DNA of 64,000 nt from positions 78,539 to 142,538 of the forward strand of contig NZ_PCOZ01000007.1 in NCBI RefSeq assembly GCF_002979555.1, given 5' to 3'. Source of the stretch: Pseudomonas sp. MYb60. Lineage in GTDB: Bacteria; Pseudomonadota; Gammaproteobacteria; Pseudomonadales; Pseudomonadaceae. Below, in pieces: positions 50,654 to 60,098 of this stretch. The stretch's first letter is position 1, and each line of letters starts with the position of its first letter. Below the pieces are notes generated by a model. That model ran no database searches. It had not been told where the DNA came from and saw only the letters and a list, made by a program, of their open reading frames with translations. The position numbers and the translations under genes are program-made.

Positions 50654-50674
50654 AATATCGGTCGAGGCGGTCAA

Positions 50675-50704
50675 ATGCGGGAGCGGGCTTGCTCGCTTCC
50701 ACAT
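50675..50704. repeat. Single REP element
   Basis: ATGCGGGAGCGGGCTTGCTC followed by GCTTCCACAT (50675-50704) lies between the KAS III gene and the sigma gene, 35 bp before the sigma start. Confidence 0.7.
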
Positions 50705-50738
50705 TGATCGCATTCTCAACGTGACATTGAGGTAGACA

Positions 50739-51353
50739 ATGGCAGCAGCGGACGACGCGCACCTGCTTGAACGCCTGCTCAAGGGCGAGCAGCGGGCCTA
50801 CCGGGAACTGGTCAGCACCTACCAGAGCGCCATGCGTGCCGTGGCCTATGCCATCGTCGGTCAGCGCCATGCCGATGAAATCGTCCAGGATGCCTGGCTG
50901 TCGGTAGTGCGCAACCTGGGCAAGTTCGAAGGCCGTTCCAGCCTCAAGACCTGGCTGCTGACCATTACCGCCAACGCTGCCAAGGGCCGCTACAAACAGA
51001 ATCGCCGCGAAGTGCTGCTCGATGACCTGCCTTCCCCCCACGGCACCATCGGTGATGACCGCTTCACCCCCGATGACGGTCACTGGGCCGTCGCCCCGTA
51101 TGCCTGGCATCAGGACACCCCAGAAGCCCTGCTCACCGAGGATGAGCTGCGTGACTGTCTGGAACATACGTTGCTGAGCCTGTCGGAATTGCAAAGCGGG
51201 GTGCTGGTGCTGCGTGAACGCCAGGGCCTGGAGCTGGAAGAAATCTGTAATCTTCTGAGCCTCTCTCTCTCCAATGTGCGTGTGCTGTTGCACCGTGCCA
51301 GGTTGAAAGTCTTCGCCACGGTGGAACATTTTGAGGAGACGGGCGAATGTTGA
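50739..51353 (+). CDS. ECF-type RNA polymerase sigma factor
   Basis: A 204-residue two-domain sigma factor. Region 2 is RLLKGEQRAYRELVSTYQSA, then HADEIVQDAWLSVVRNLGKF. The linker is Asp/Pro-rich (about 90-130). Region 4 is LSELQSGVLVLRERQGLELE, then LSLSLSNVRVLLHRARLKV. Its stop overlaps the anti-sigma start (ATGTTGA), so the pair is translationally coupled. The downstream convergent porin is not obviously its target. Confidence 0.92.
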   Translation: MAAADDAHLLERLLKGEQRAYRELVSTYQSAMRAVAYAIVGQRHADEIVQDAWLSVVRNLGKFEGRSSLKTWLLTITANAAKGRYKQNRREVLLDDLPSPHGTIGDDRFTPDDGHWAVAPYAWHQDTPEALLTEDELRDCLEHTLLSLSELQSGVLVLRERQGLELEEICNLLSLSLSNVRVLLHRARLKVFATVEHFEETGEC

Positions 51354-51592
51354 CCTGTAAAGAACAAGTGGCGCGTTCCAGTGACTATCTCGATGGCCAA
51401 TTGACCTTTCGCGAGCGTCTGATGGTGCGTCATCACCTGATGTTTTGCCCGAACTGCCGACGCTTCATTCGCCAGATGCGCCTGATGCAGGCGACGCTGA
51501 AGCAGATGCCGGATGAGCCGGTGGAGGGTGTCGATGCCTTGGCGCAGCGTCTGGCTGACGAGCGGAACAAGGATCACAAAGGCGGGGAGTAA
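51347..51592 (+). CDS. Zinc-finger (zf-HC2) anti-sigma factor
   Basis: An 81-residue soluble protein with the ZAS motif H-x3-C-x2-C (H30, C34, C37 in HHLMFCPNC) and an N-terminal Cys (C4). It has no membrane helix, so it probably senses a cytoplasmic signal such as redox or metal state rather than the envelope. It overlaps the sigma gene by 7 bp, the usual cognate arrangement. Confidence 0.88.
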   Translation: MLTCKEQVARSSDYLDGQLTFRERLMVRHHLMFCPNCRRFIRQMRLMQATLKQMPDEPVEGVDALAQRLADERNKDHKGGE

Positions 51593-51698
51593 GCAGGCTC
51601 GCGGAGCAGGATCGACCGGATGATGGGGAGTCGATCCGCCCCTCGAGGCTGGTGCAGCGACCTCGGGCCGTCCTGGCCCAAGGCTTTTACTCAAACAT

Positions 51699-53030
51699 TT
51701 AGAACTTGGCTTCGGCATCCAGCTGGAAGGTATTGGCCTTGGCGCTGTCGTTGATGCGGGTACGGCTGTAGGTGTCGGTCTTGGCCAGGAAGTACGTGGC
51801 ACCGACCGAGAAGTTCTTGTCGATGTCGTAGCCAACCTTGAACTTGTGACCACGGGAACCGGTGTAGCCGCCACCGAAGTCGGAGTCGGTGAAGGCACCC
51901 ACCACGGCGTTTTTCTGCACGTCGCGGTAGTTGTAGTCCAGGTTGAAACCGAACACCTTGGACTTGGCACCCAGCAACCAGGCAGTGTCCTGATCGTTGA
52001 TAGCGTCGTTGTTCTTCACGTACTGGCCGTAGAAGGACAGCGGTACTGCCAGGCCGCCGATGTCGGCTTGACCGAAGCCTTCGTACAGGCGGAACTCACC
52101 GTTAGGCGTGTTGCCGTTGATCGCCAGCGGAGTCGCGAGTTCGGTGGAGCGTTTTTCGTCATCGTTCTGGAAGGCGTAGACGCTGCCGCCCAGGGTCAGT
52201 TTCAGGTTGTCAGTCAGCGTCAAGCGCGTACCCAACTGGCCGGCGTTCATGCGCAGGTCGTGGCGGTATTGCACGCCGTCGCCGTCGACGTTGTCCTTGA
52301 GATTGTAGTTACCCAGGCTGCCGAACAGTTCGGCGCTGCTGCCCAGTGGGTATTTGTAGGTGACGGCCAGGCCTTCCGGGTTGATGTCGCTATCCCAGAT
52401 CACGTCGCCCATGCTGACCCACGGTTGCATCATCTTGCCGCCAATGATATGCAGGTTCTTGATCTGGTCAGGGTGGTAGTCGATGTAGCCGAGGTCCAGC
52501 CAGATCGATTTCTTCTCGAAAGCGCCGTCCAGGTCCTGGTTGGTGGAGCGGGCATCGGCGCTGCTGCCGGTGGCGATACGGATACCGGTGTCCACCTGTG
52601 GGTTGATCTCGGTGTAGGCGCCGAGGCGTGCACGGATACGTTCACGATCCTTGTCACGACCGCTGCCAACGGCCCGGCCGTTTTCACCTTCGATCTTGAT
52701 GGTTTCATGACGCATGCGCACGTCACCCTTGAACTGAGTCTTGGCCGCCCAAGCCAGCTTCTGGTCGAAGCTGCTCAGCTCGTTGGTTTTCTTCGCGGTG
52801 GCGGCGATCTGTTCGTTGGTTTCCTGCTGAGCCTGGCGAGCGATCTGCTGCTCTTTCTGGTCCTTGGCCAACTCGTTTTGCAGTTCGGTGTACTGCGCCG
52901 TGGTGATCTGGCCGTTGGCCTTGAGCATGTCGAGCAATTTAGCGTCGACTGCAGCGCTGGCCGGAACGCTCAGGGCCAGGAGCAAGCCGCCGCACAGGAC
53001 CGCCGCAGTTTTGGTGGAAGCAAGACGCAT
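51699..53030 (-). CDS. Putative outer-membrane porin
   Basis: A 443-residue exported protein. The signal peptide MRLASTKTAAVLCGGLLLAL ends near SVPASAAVDA. A short helical segment (about 25-75: LLDMLKANGQITTAQYTELQ, then Gln/Glu-rich) suggests an N-terminal coiled coil that may trimerise. The rest shows alternating beta-strands and ends in Phe (LDAEAKF), the outer-membrane assembly signal. Start chosen at MRLAS, after GGAG; a longer in-frame start would put charged residues before the signal. Substrate unknown. Confidence 0.85.
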   Translation of the reverse strand: MRLASTKTAAVLCGGLLLALSVPASAAVDAKLLDMLKANGQITTAQYTELQNELAKDQKEQQIARQAQQETNEQIAATAKKTNELSSFDQKLAWAAKTQFKGDVRMRHETIKIEGENGRAVGSGRDKDRERIRARLGAYTEINPQVDTGIRIATGSSADARSTNQDLDGAFEKKSIWLDLGYIDYHPDQIKNLHIIGGKMMQPWVSMGDVIWDSDINPEGLAVTYKYPLGSSAELFGSLGNYNLKDNVDGDGVQYRHDLRMNAGQLGTRLTLTDNLKLTLGGSVYAFQNDDEKRSTELATPLAINGNTPNGEFRLYEGFGQADIGGLAVPLSFYGQYVKNNDAINDQDTAWLLGAKSKVFGFNLDYNYRDVQKNAVVGAFTDSDFGGGYTGSRGHKFKVGYDIDKNFSVGATYFLAKTDTYSRTRINDSAKANTFQLDAEAKF

Positions 53031-53313
53031 ATCAATCTCCGAAAGTGAGGAGGGATGGCAAACCATCCAGGACACAACCGACCGAAGGCGGACGGCAAAA
53101 TAGCCGCCTGGTAGAACCAGACGCTCTAAAAACAGGCGTCAGTATCGCGATGGTTTATGACGGAGTAGTGGCTAAGTGATTTCATCTATATGACAATTTA
53201 TGGATTCCTGGAACTATCGGTCCAGAGCCTTGTCGGGCGATTTGAGGGTGTGCGAAGCCCGGCGATAGGCGATACTCGCCGGGCTCCCAAGCCCTTGAAC
53301 AAAGAGGATGCCG

Positions 53314-54438
53314 ATGCCGTTGCAACGCCTGATCAGCCTGTCCGAAATTGCCCCGCAGACCTGGGATGCACTGGTTCCTCACACGCAGCCCTTCGTGCGG
53401 CACGCCTTTCTGAGCGCGTTGGAAGACAGCGCCAGCGTCGGCCCGCATTCAGGTTGGCAGCCCGAGCATCTGTTGCATTGGGAGGGTGAGCGGCTGGTGG
53501 CGGCATTGCCGTGCTACCGCAAATGGCATTCTTATGGCGAGTATGTGTTCGACCATGGATGGGCCGATGCCTGTGAGCGCGCCGGCATTGATTACTATCC
53601 CAAGCTGTTGACGGCCGTGCCTTTCAGCCCGGTAAGCGGGCCGCGCCTGCTGGCGGCGAACGCCGAGGAGGGTTTCGAACTGCTCAACAGCCTGCCGGGC
53701 TATCTGGAAATCGAAGGGCTCTCCAGTGCCCATGTCAATTTTACCGATGGCTTGGCCGACGACGCCCTGGCGCAACAACCGGGCTGGTTGCAGCGCCTGG
53801 GCTGTCAGTTTCACTGGCAGAACCGTGGCTATCGCGATTTTCAGGACTTCCTCGACGCCCTGAGTTCACGCAAGCGCAAGCAGATGCGCAAGGAACGTGA
53901 GCAAGTGGCGGGGCAGGGCATCGACTTCGAGTGGCTGCAGGGTCATGAATTGAGCGAAGCGCAGTGGGACTTCGTCTACGCCTGCTATGCCAACACCTAT
54001 GCCGTCCGTCGCCAATCGCCCTATTTGACCCGGGAATTCTTCAGCCTGCTGGCCGAGCGTATGCCCGAAGCCATCCGCTTGGTGCTCGCCAAGCAAGGCC
54101 CCCGCCCGGTGGCCATGGCCTTCAGCCTGATCGGCGGCGACAGCTTCTACGGCCGCTATTGGGGCTGCCTGGCAGAATTCGACCGCCTGCATTTTGAAAC
54201 CTGCTTTTACCAGGGTATGGACTACTCCATTGCCCACGGCCTGCAACGCTTCGACGCCGGGGCCCAGGGTGAACACAAGTTGATTCGCGGTTTTGAACCG
54301 GTGATAACGCGGTCGTGGCACTACCTGCGCCATCCGGGGCTGAAGAGTGCCGTGGAGGATTTTCTCGAGCGTGAACGGGTGGGAATCCTGGCGTATGCCG
54401 AGGAGGCAAGGGCAGCCCTGCCGTATCGGCAAGGCTGA
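53314..54438 (+). CDS. FemAB-like GNAT acyltransferase
   Basis: A 374-residue cytoplasmic protein of the FemAB_like group (often called peptidoglycan biosynthesis or GNAT proteins). Family blocks include ALPCYRKWHSYGEYVFDHGW and SRKRKQMRKEREQVAGQGI, and a C-terminal acyltransferase-like region GGDSFYGRYWGC with DRLHFETCFYQGMDYS. Start at the second of two ATGs (MPLQRLISLSE), which has AAAGAGG at proper spacing; the first ATG abuts the box. The cellular role of this group is not clear. Confidence 0.8.
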   Translation: MPLQRLISLSEIAPQTWDALVPHTQPFVRHAFLSALEDSASVGPHSGWQPEHLLHWEGERLVAALPCYRKWHSYGEYVFDHGWADACERAGIDYYPKLLTAVPFSPVSGPRLLAANAEEGFELLNSLPGYLEIEGLSSAHVNFTDGLADDALAQQPGWLQRLGCQFHWQNRGYRDFQDFLDALSSRKRKQMRKEREQVAGQGIDFEWLQGHELSEAQWDFVYACYANTYAVRRQSPYLTREFFSLLAERMPEAIRLVLAKQGPRPVAMAFSLIGGDSFYGRYWGCLAEFDRLHFETCFYQGMDYSIAHGLQRFDAGAQGEHKLIRGFEPVITRSWHYLRHPGLKSAVEDFLERERVGILAYAEEARAALPYRQG

Positions 54439-54450
54439 ACCCCTGTTGTC

Positions 54451-55152
54451 TCAGCCCGGGTCCTCCTTCCCCAGCCATCGGTAGGTAACGCCGCCGATGA
54501 CCGCGCCCAGGATCGGCGCGAGCCAGAACATCCACAACTGCTGGACTGCCCACCCGCCAACCATCAAGGCCGGGCCGGTACTGCGGGCCGGGTTGACCGA
54601 GGTGTTGGTGACGGGGATGGAAACCAGGTGGATCAGGGTCAGCGCCAGGCCGATGGCGATGGGCGCCAGGCCCTTGGGAGCACGTGGGTCGGTGGCACCG
54701 AGGATGATCACCACGAACATCATCGTCATGACCACCTCACTGACAAACCCGGCCGCCAGTGAATAACCTCCCGGCGAATGCTCGCCATAGCCGTTGGACG
54801 CCAGGCCCGACGCCAGTTCGAAGCCCGGTTTGCCGCTGGCAATAAAATACAGCAATGCCGCTGCAAGGGTAGCGCCAATGACTTGGGCGACGATGTAAGC
54901 CGGTAACTCCCTGGCCGGAAACCTGCCGCTCACCACCAGCCCCACCGATACCGCCGGGTTGAGGTGACATCCGCTGATATGCCCGATGGCCACCGCCATG
55001 GTCAGCACGGTGAGCCCGAACGCCAGGGCCACCCCCAACAGACCAATTCCGACTGCCGGGAACGCTGCGGCCAGCACCGCACTCCCGCAACCGCCCAACA
55101 CCAGCCAAAACGTTCCAAGCCCCTCTGTGAGTGAACGCTTGAACAAAGACAT
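54451..55152 (-). CDS. aqpZ: Aquaporin Z
   Basis: A 233-residue six-helix water channel. Both half-helix NPA motifs are present: [13 protein letters not shown] and [12 protein letters not shown]. The R after the second NPA and the H in the second half of the pore fit a water-specific filter. Convergent with the FemAB-like gene, 12 bp apart. Confidence 0.95.
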   Translation of the reverse strand: MSLFKRSLTEGLGTFWLVLGGCGSAVLAAAFPAVGIGLLGVALAFGLTVLTMAVAIGHISGCHLNPAVSVGLVVSGRFPARELPAYIVAQVIGATLAAALLYFIASGKPGFELASGLASNGYGEHSPGGYSLAAGFVSEVVMTMMFVVIILGATDPRAPKGLAPIAIGLALTLIHLVSIPVTNTSVNPARSTGPALMVGGWAVQQLWMFWLAPILGAVIGGVTYRWLGKEDPG

Positions 55153-55318
55153 GCCGCCCGTCCTTGATAGATCGCTCTACCGAATCCGTAAATCAGTGAT
55201 GCTCCCTGCAGATTTACTTCAGCGCCCGTCTGGGCACTGCACTGAATTACAGCACGGTTGTGGCACAAATCCAGGCCGGCTGGGTGTTGCAAAATGCTCG
55301 GTTGAAATGCAGTCAAAG

Positions 55319-55344
55319 GTGGGAGGGGGCAAGCCCTCTCCCAC
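55319..55344. repeat. REP palindrome downstream of the ABC exporter gene
   Basis: GTGGGAGGGGGC-AA-GCCCTCTCCCAC forms a near-perfect 12-bp stem (one mismatch) 30 bp past the ABC-exporter stop. It is of the same family as the 30295 copy. Confidence 0.8.
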
Positions 55345-55373
55345 ATTTTGAACTGTGCATGGGCTTTGATTTA

Positions 55374-57206
55374 TCAGTCGATACCGACAAAGCCCCCGGT
55401 CTGGTGCTGCCACAACCTGGCATACAAGCCGCGGTGGGCCAGCAATTCGGCATGACTGCCGCTTTCGGCAATCCGGCCTTTTTCCAGCACCACCAGGCGG
55501 TCCATCCGCGCGATGGTCGAGAGTCGGTGGGCAATCGCGATCACGGTCTTGCCTTGCATCAGGGTTTCCAGGCTTTCCTGGATCGCGGCTTCCACTTCCG
55601 AGTCCAGGGCCGAGGTGGCTTCGTCCATGATCAGGATCGGCGCATCCTTGAGCAGCACGCGTGCAATCGCAATGCGCTGACGTTGCCCGCCAGAGAGTTT
55701 CACGCCGCGCTCGCCGACATGGGCGTCCAGCCCGGTGCGGCCTTCGGCGTCCGACAGCAAGGGGATGAACTCGTCGGCGCGCGCCTTGTGCACGGCGGAC
55801 CAGAGTTCCTCATCGGTGGCGTCCGGCTTGCCGTACAGCAGGTTGTCGCGGATCGAACGGTGCAGCAGCGAAGTGTCCTGGGTGATCATGCCAATCTGCG
55901 CGCGCAATGACTCTTGCGCAACGTCGGCAATGTCCTGGCCATCGATCAGGATGCGTCCTCCCTGCAGGTCGTACAGGCGCAGCAGCAGGTTGACCAGCGT
56001 GGACTTGCCCGCGCCGGACGGGCCGATCAGGCCGATTTTCTCGCCGGCTTTGATCTGCAGGTTCAGCCCGCCAATGATCCCGCTCTGCTTGCCGTAGTGA
56101 AAGTCCACCTGCTCGAAGCGTACTTCGCCTTGGGGCACCTTCAGGCGCGGGGCGTTCTCGCGGTCGATCACCGCCAGGGGTTGGGCGATAGTCTTGAGGC
56201 CGTCCTGCACCATGCCGATGTTTTCGAAAATACCGTTGACCACCCACATGATCCAGCCGGACATGTTGACGATACGGATCACCAGGCCGGTGGCCAGCGC
56301 GATGGCGCCCACGGAAATCAGCGACTGCGTCCACAACCACAGGGCCAGGCCGGTGGTGGTAACGATCAGCAGGCCGTTCATGGTGGTGATCACGATGTCC
56401 ATGCTGGTCACGACGCGGCTGGCCAGCTGGGTTTTTTCGGTCTGTTCGATGATCGCTTCCTTGGCGTACTGCTGCTCGTACTGGGTATGGGCGAACAGTT
56501 TCAAGGTGGTGATGTTGGTGTAGCCGTCGACGATACGGCCCATCAGCTTGGAACGCGCTTCGGAGGAAATCACCGAGCGTTCTTTGACGCGTGGTACGAA
56601 GTAACCCAAGGCCAGGCTGTAGCAGATGATCCAGGTCACCAGCGGGATCATCAGGCGCCAGTCCGCCTCGGCAAACAGCACCAGGGAACTGATGGCATAA
56701 ATCGCTACGTGCCAGATTGCATCCACGGCCGCCACGGCAGAGTCGCGCAGGGAATTGCCGGTTTGCATGATGCGCTGGGCAATGCGCCCGGCGAAGTCAT
56801 TCTGGAAGAAATTCAGGCTTTGCTTGAGCACATAGCTGTGGTTCTGCCAGCGGATCAGGCTGGTCATGCCGGGGCTGATGGTCTGGTGCACCAGCAGGTC
56901 ATGCAGGGCGCCGAAGATCGGGCGCAGCAGCAGGGCGACCACGGCCATCCAGATCAACTCGGTGCTGTGCACCTGGAAGAAATCGGCCGGGGGCGTGCCT
57001 TGGGCCAGGTCGATGATGCGGCTCAGGTAGCTGAACAGCGCGACTTCGATCAACGCACCGATCAGGCCTACCACCAGCAGCGCGGCAAAATGTGGCCACA
57101 CCTGGCGCAGGTAATAGAGGTAGAAGGGCAGAACTTTATCGGGAGGGGACGCGGTAGGAGCGTCGCGGAAGATATCGATCAGTTGTTCAAAACGACGATA
57201 GAGCAT
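55374..57206 (-). CDS. ABC-type exporter, fused membrane and ATPase domains
   Basis: A 610-residue half-transporter. Six membrane helices occupy about residues 30-330. The nucleotide-binding domain has Walker A GPSGAGKST, the signature LSGGQRQRIAIARV, Walker B ILIMDEATSALD and an H-loop AHRLSTI. It resembles the MsbA/McjD-like exporters annotated as multidrug or lipid transporters. Substrate unknown; it probably works as a homodimer. It lies about 80 bp downstream of ppiA on the same strand. Confidence 0.9.
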   Translation of the reverse strand: MLYRRFEQLIDIFRDAPTASPPDKVLPFYLYYLRQVWPHFAALLVVGLIGALIEVALFSYLSRIIDLAQGTPPADFFQVHSTELIWMAVVALLLRPIFGALHDLLVHQTISPGMTSLIRWQNHSYVLKQSLNFFQNDFAGRIAQRIMQTGNSLRDSAVAAVDAIWHVAIYAISSLVLFAEADWRLMIPLVTWIICYSLALGYFVPRVKERSVISSEARSKLMGRIVDGYTNITTLKLFAHTQYEQQYAKEAIIEQTEKTQLASRVVTSMDIVITTMNGLLIVTTTGLALWLWTQSLISVGAIALATGLVIRIVNMSGWIMWVVNGIFENIGMVQDGLKTIAQPLAVIDRENAPRLKVPQGEVRFEQVDFHYGKQSGIIGGLNLQIKAGEKIGLIGPSGAGKSTLVNLLLRLYDLQGGRILIDGQDIADVAQESLRAQIGMITQDTSLLHRSIRDNLLYGKPDATDEELWSAVHKARADEFIPLLSDAEGRTGLDAHVGERGVKLSGGQRQRIAIARVLLKDAPILIMDEATSALDSEVEAAIQESLETLMQGKTVIAIAHRLSTIARMDRLVVLEKGRIAESGSHAELLAHRGLYARLWQHQTGGFVGID

Positions 57207-57286
57207 TAAGTATGACGCCCCGTGCAGGGCTCTCCTTTCAAATGCGCGCGCGGCCTTGTGGGCTGCGCGCGGAGCTACCTGCTACC

Positions 57287-57850
57287 TCAGTCGATGCGCT
57301 TGGCCGACTTGATGTACACAGGATCGATTGGCACGTTCTGCATGCCCTGCTTGTTGGTGGTCTGGGAGTTGACGATGATGTCGACCACGTCCATGCCCTT
57401 GACCACTTTGGCGAACACCGCGTAACCGGCATCACGGCCCGGGTCGAGGAAGGCATTGTCAGCCACGTTGATGAAGAACTGGCTGGTGGCCGAATCCGGG
57501 TTCGAGGTGCGGGCCATCGACAGTGTGCCCCGGACGTTGTGCAGGCCGTTGCTGGCTTCGTTCTTGATCGGCGCGTCGGTCGGCTTCTGCGACATCTGTG
57601 CGGTGAAGCCGCCGCCCTGGACCATGAAGCCCGGGATCACACGGTGGAAAATCGTGTTGCTGTAGAAACCCTTGTCGACATAGGCCAGGAAGTTCTTGGA
57701 GCTGATGGGCGCCTTGACCGGGTCCAGTTCGATAACGATATCACCGTTGGTGGTGCTGATCAGGACTTGCGGCGCCTTGGCAGGCGTGGCCGCCAGCAGG
57801 TTGGCAGCGAACAGCACGGAGCCGGCAAAGAGGGCGATTTTTTTCAGCAT
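57287..57850 (-). CDS. ppiA: Periplasmic peptidyl-prolyl cis-trans isomerase (cyclophilin type)
   Basis: A 187-residue cyclophilin. The signal peptide [20 protein letters not shown] is followed by the cyclophilin fold, with [13 protein letters not shown] and [16 protein letters not shown]. It catalyses proline isomerisation in the periplasm. Between the alpha/beta hydrolase (3 bp upstream) and the ABC exporter. Confidence 0.93.
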   Translation of the reverse strand: MLKKIALFAGSVLFAANLLAATPAKAPQVLISTTNGDIVIELDPVKAPISSKNFLAYVDKGFYSNTIFHRVIPGFMVQGGGFTAQMSQKPTDAPIKNEASNGLHNVRGTLSMARTSNPDSATSQFFINVADNAFLDPGRDAGYAVFAKVVKGMDVVDIIVNSQTTNKQGMQNVPIDPVYIKSAKRID

Positions 57851-57853
57851 GGG

Positions 57854-58657
57854 TCAGTGATCCTGGGTAGTGGTTTCGACTGTGCTCAGAAAGTCGAGCA
57901 GGGTAGCGTTGAAGCGTTCGGGTTGGTCCAGCGGCGTGGCATGGCGGGAATCCTCGATCACCACCAGCCGCGCATCGGGCAGCAGTTTTACATAGTTTTC
58001 TTTCTGCGCCACGGGGGTGTAGTCGCGGTCGGCGCTGATGACCAGGGTTGGACAGGTGATGCGCGACAGTCGTTCCTGCACGCCCCAGCCCACAATTGCA
58101 TCGAAGCTGGCGAGATAAGCACGTTTGTCGTTTTTTGCCCAGCGCTCGGCCATCTTGCGGCGCAGGTCGGCGTGTTCCGGTTTCGGGAACAACCGGTCGC
58201 CCAAGGCCTTGCCAATGGTGCCTGGGCTGAGCACGCGTGCCAGGCTCCAGCGCTTGGCCCATTGCCAATAATCGTCGACGCTGCGCACCTTCACTTGCGG
58301 TGCGCTGTTGACGATGCACAGGCTGCGGACCAGGGCCGGTTCGTCCACCGCCAACTGGAAGGCAATCATGCCGCCCATGGACAAGCCCACCACATGGGCG
58401 GGGGGCAACGCCAGGTGTTCGATCAATGCGACGAGGTCATGGGTGAACCCTGGGATGCTGTAGCGCTCGCGGGGTTTGTCGGAACGACCATGGCCGCGCA
58501 CGTCCACGACGATCAGACGATAGTGCCGGGCCAGCACCGGGATCTGCAGTTCCCAATCCAGGCTGCTGGAGCCCAGGCCGTGGATCAGGATCAGCGGGTT
58601 GCCGTGGCCATATTCCTCGTAGTGCAGGCTGCATCCTTCGTGATCGAACCAGGCCAT
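57854..58657 (-). CDS. Alpha/beta-fold hydrolase
   Basis: A 267-residue esterase-like hydrolase. The oxyanion motif is LILIHGLGSSSLDW, the nucleophile elbow VVGLSMGGMIAF (G-L-S-M-G), the acid likely D in ISADRDYTP and the His in EDSRHATPLD. GGAG precedes the ATG. Sits 14 bp after the LysR gene and 3 bp before ppiA, so the three may share a transcript. Confidence 0.87.
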   Translation of the reverse strand: MAWFDHEGCSLHYEEYGHGNPLILIHGLGSSSLDWELQIPVLARHYRLIVVDVRGHGRSDKPRERYSIPGFTHDLVALIEHLALPPAHVVGLSMGGMIAFQLAVDEPALVRSLCIVNSAPQVKVRSVDDYWQWAKRWSLARVLSPGTIGKALGDRLFPKPEHADLRRKMAERWAKNDKRAYLASFDAIVGWGVQERLSRITCPTLVISADRDYTPVAQKENYVKLLPDARLVVIEDSRHATPLDQPERFNATLLDFLSTVETTTQDH

Positions 58658-58671
58658 GCTTGAACTCCGTT

Positions 58672-59595
58672 TCAGGCTTGCTGGGGGGCGGCGAAAGCCG
58701 CGTCCAATGGGGCGGTGTCGAAGGTGCGCAGCAGCTCGACGAGGATCTGCGTGGCGGGCCCCAAAGGTTTGTCCTTGTTTGAGTACAGATAGAACGTGGG
58801 GTGGCGGCTGCCGCCCTGTTCCAAGGGTAGCTGCTTGAGCACGCCTTCGGCGAGTTCGCGTTCGATTATGTGCCGGGGCAGCCAGGCAAAGCCCAGGCCG
58901 CTGCCGACAAAGGATGCGGCGGTGGCCAGGCTGCCGACGGTCCAGCGCTGTTCGGCGCCGAGCCAGCCCACGTCGCGCGGTTGCTGGCGGCCGGAGTCGC
59001 GGATCACCACCTGCATCTGGCTTTCCAGGTCCTGGAAGCTCAGCTCGCGGTTCATGCGATGCAGGGCGTGTTCGGGGTGGGCGACGGCGACAAACTCCAC
59101 GTCGCTCATTTCGGTGCCCAGGTAACCGGGGATGCTGAAGCCGCAGATCGCCAGGTCGGCCACGCCTTCCATCAGCAACTCTTCAACCCCGGATAGCACC
59201 TCCTCACGCAGGCGCACGCGACAACCCCGGCTCTGCGGCATGAATGCGGTGAGCGCACGCACCAGGCGCGCGTTGGGGTAGGCGGCGTCCACCACCAGGC
59301 GCACTTCGGCTTCCCAGCCTTGCTCCATGTGGTGGGCCAGGTCTTCCAGCTGGCTGGCGTTCTTCACCAGTTGCCGCGAACGGCGCAACAGCACTTCACC
59401 GGCGTCGGTGAGTACGGCTTTGCGCCCGTCGATGCGCAACAGCGGCACGCCGAGCTGGTCCTGCATGCGGGCCACGGTGTAGCTCACCGAAGACTGCGAA
59501 CGGTGCAGCGCTTCGGCGGCCTGGGCGAAGCCGCCATGGTCGACCACGGCTTGCAGCGTGCGCCATTGATCGAGGGTAACGCGGGGCGCTTTCAA
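58672..59595 (-). CDS. LysR-family transcriptional regulator
   Basis: A 307-residue regulator: winged HTH (LDQWRTLQAVVDHGGFAQAA, then HRSQSSVSYTVARMQDQLG) followed by the two-lobe effector domain. The start is TTG with AGAGGAA 7 nt upstream; the first in-frame ATG would remove most of the HTH. Divergent from a small exported protein and azoR, which it may control. Confidence 0.9.
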   Translation of the reverse strand: MKAPRVTLDQWRTLQAVVDHGGFAQAAEALHRSQSSVSYTVARMQDQLGVPLLRIDGRKAVLTDAGEVLLRRSRQLVKNASQLEDLAHHMEQGWEAEVRLVVDAAYPNARLVRALTAFMPQSRGCRVRLREEVLSGVEELLMEGVADLAICGFSIPGYLGTEMSDVEFVAVAHPEHALHRMNRELSFQDLESQMQVVIRDSGRQQPRDVGWLGAEQRWTVGSLATAASFVGSGLGFAWLPRHIIERELAEGVLKQLPLEQGGSRHPTFYLYSNKDKPLGPATQILVELLRTFDTAPLDAAFAAPQQA

Positions 59596-59644
59596 GATGG
59601 GTTCCTCTTGTCCTAAGCTGGCGGTCCTTATTGGAGACTGCCGA

Positions 59645-59959
59645 ATGAGAAAATTCTGTTATCTGTTGCTGGCGCTGCTGCCGATGAGCGCGTTTGCCTA
59701 TCCCATCGACGTGACGAAAAAGATCGACGGCGTGAGCATCGATTACACCGCGTCCGACGTGGACGGCGACATCAGCTCGATCCAACTCAATAACTATGGC
59801 AACCAGGACGCAGTGTGCTCGGTCACCTTCACCAACGGCCCGGAATCGCCGCGCCGTCGCACCGTCACCGTGCCAGCCGGTAAAAGCACCAACACCACGG
59901 TCAAGTTCAACCGCGCGATTATCAAGATGCGCATTGCCCTGGCCTGCGGGCCGAAGTGA
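59645..59959 (+). CDS. Small exported hypothetical protein
   Basis: A 104-residue protein. The signal peptide MRKFCYLLLALLPMSAFAYP ends near AFA, leaving a beta-rich mature part of about 85 residues with two cysteines (DAVCSVTF and ALACGPK) that may form a disulfide. In Pseudomonas such proteins are often labelled 3-phosphoglycerate kinase, which this sequence does not support. GGAG precedes the ATG. Lies between divergent lysR and azoR. Confidence 0.75.
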   Translation: MRKFCYLLLALLPMSAFAYPIDVTKKIDGVSIDYTASDVDGDISSIQLNNYGNQDAVCSVTFTNGPESPRRRTVTVPAGKSTNTTVKFNRAIIKMRIALACGPK

Positions 59960-60098
59960 TGCATCGGCGCAGCATGCCGTGCATATAAACAAATTTATAG
60001 ATTGTTTATAGCAGTTTTTTGCGCTTTTTAATCGAATTGGCGTTGTTTAATCTTCACTCCATCGACTTACAGCATTTACAGATGGAGCCTACAACGCC

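Noticed and set aside
51609..51637. GGATCGAC...GTCGATCC inverted repeat as terminator of the sigma operon
   Set aside because: The loop is 13 nt and no T-run follows on either strand.
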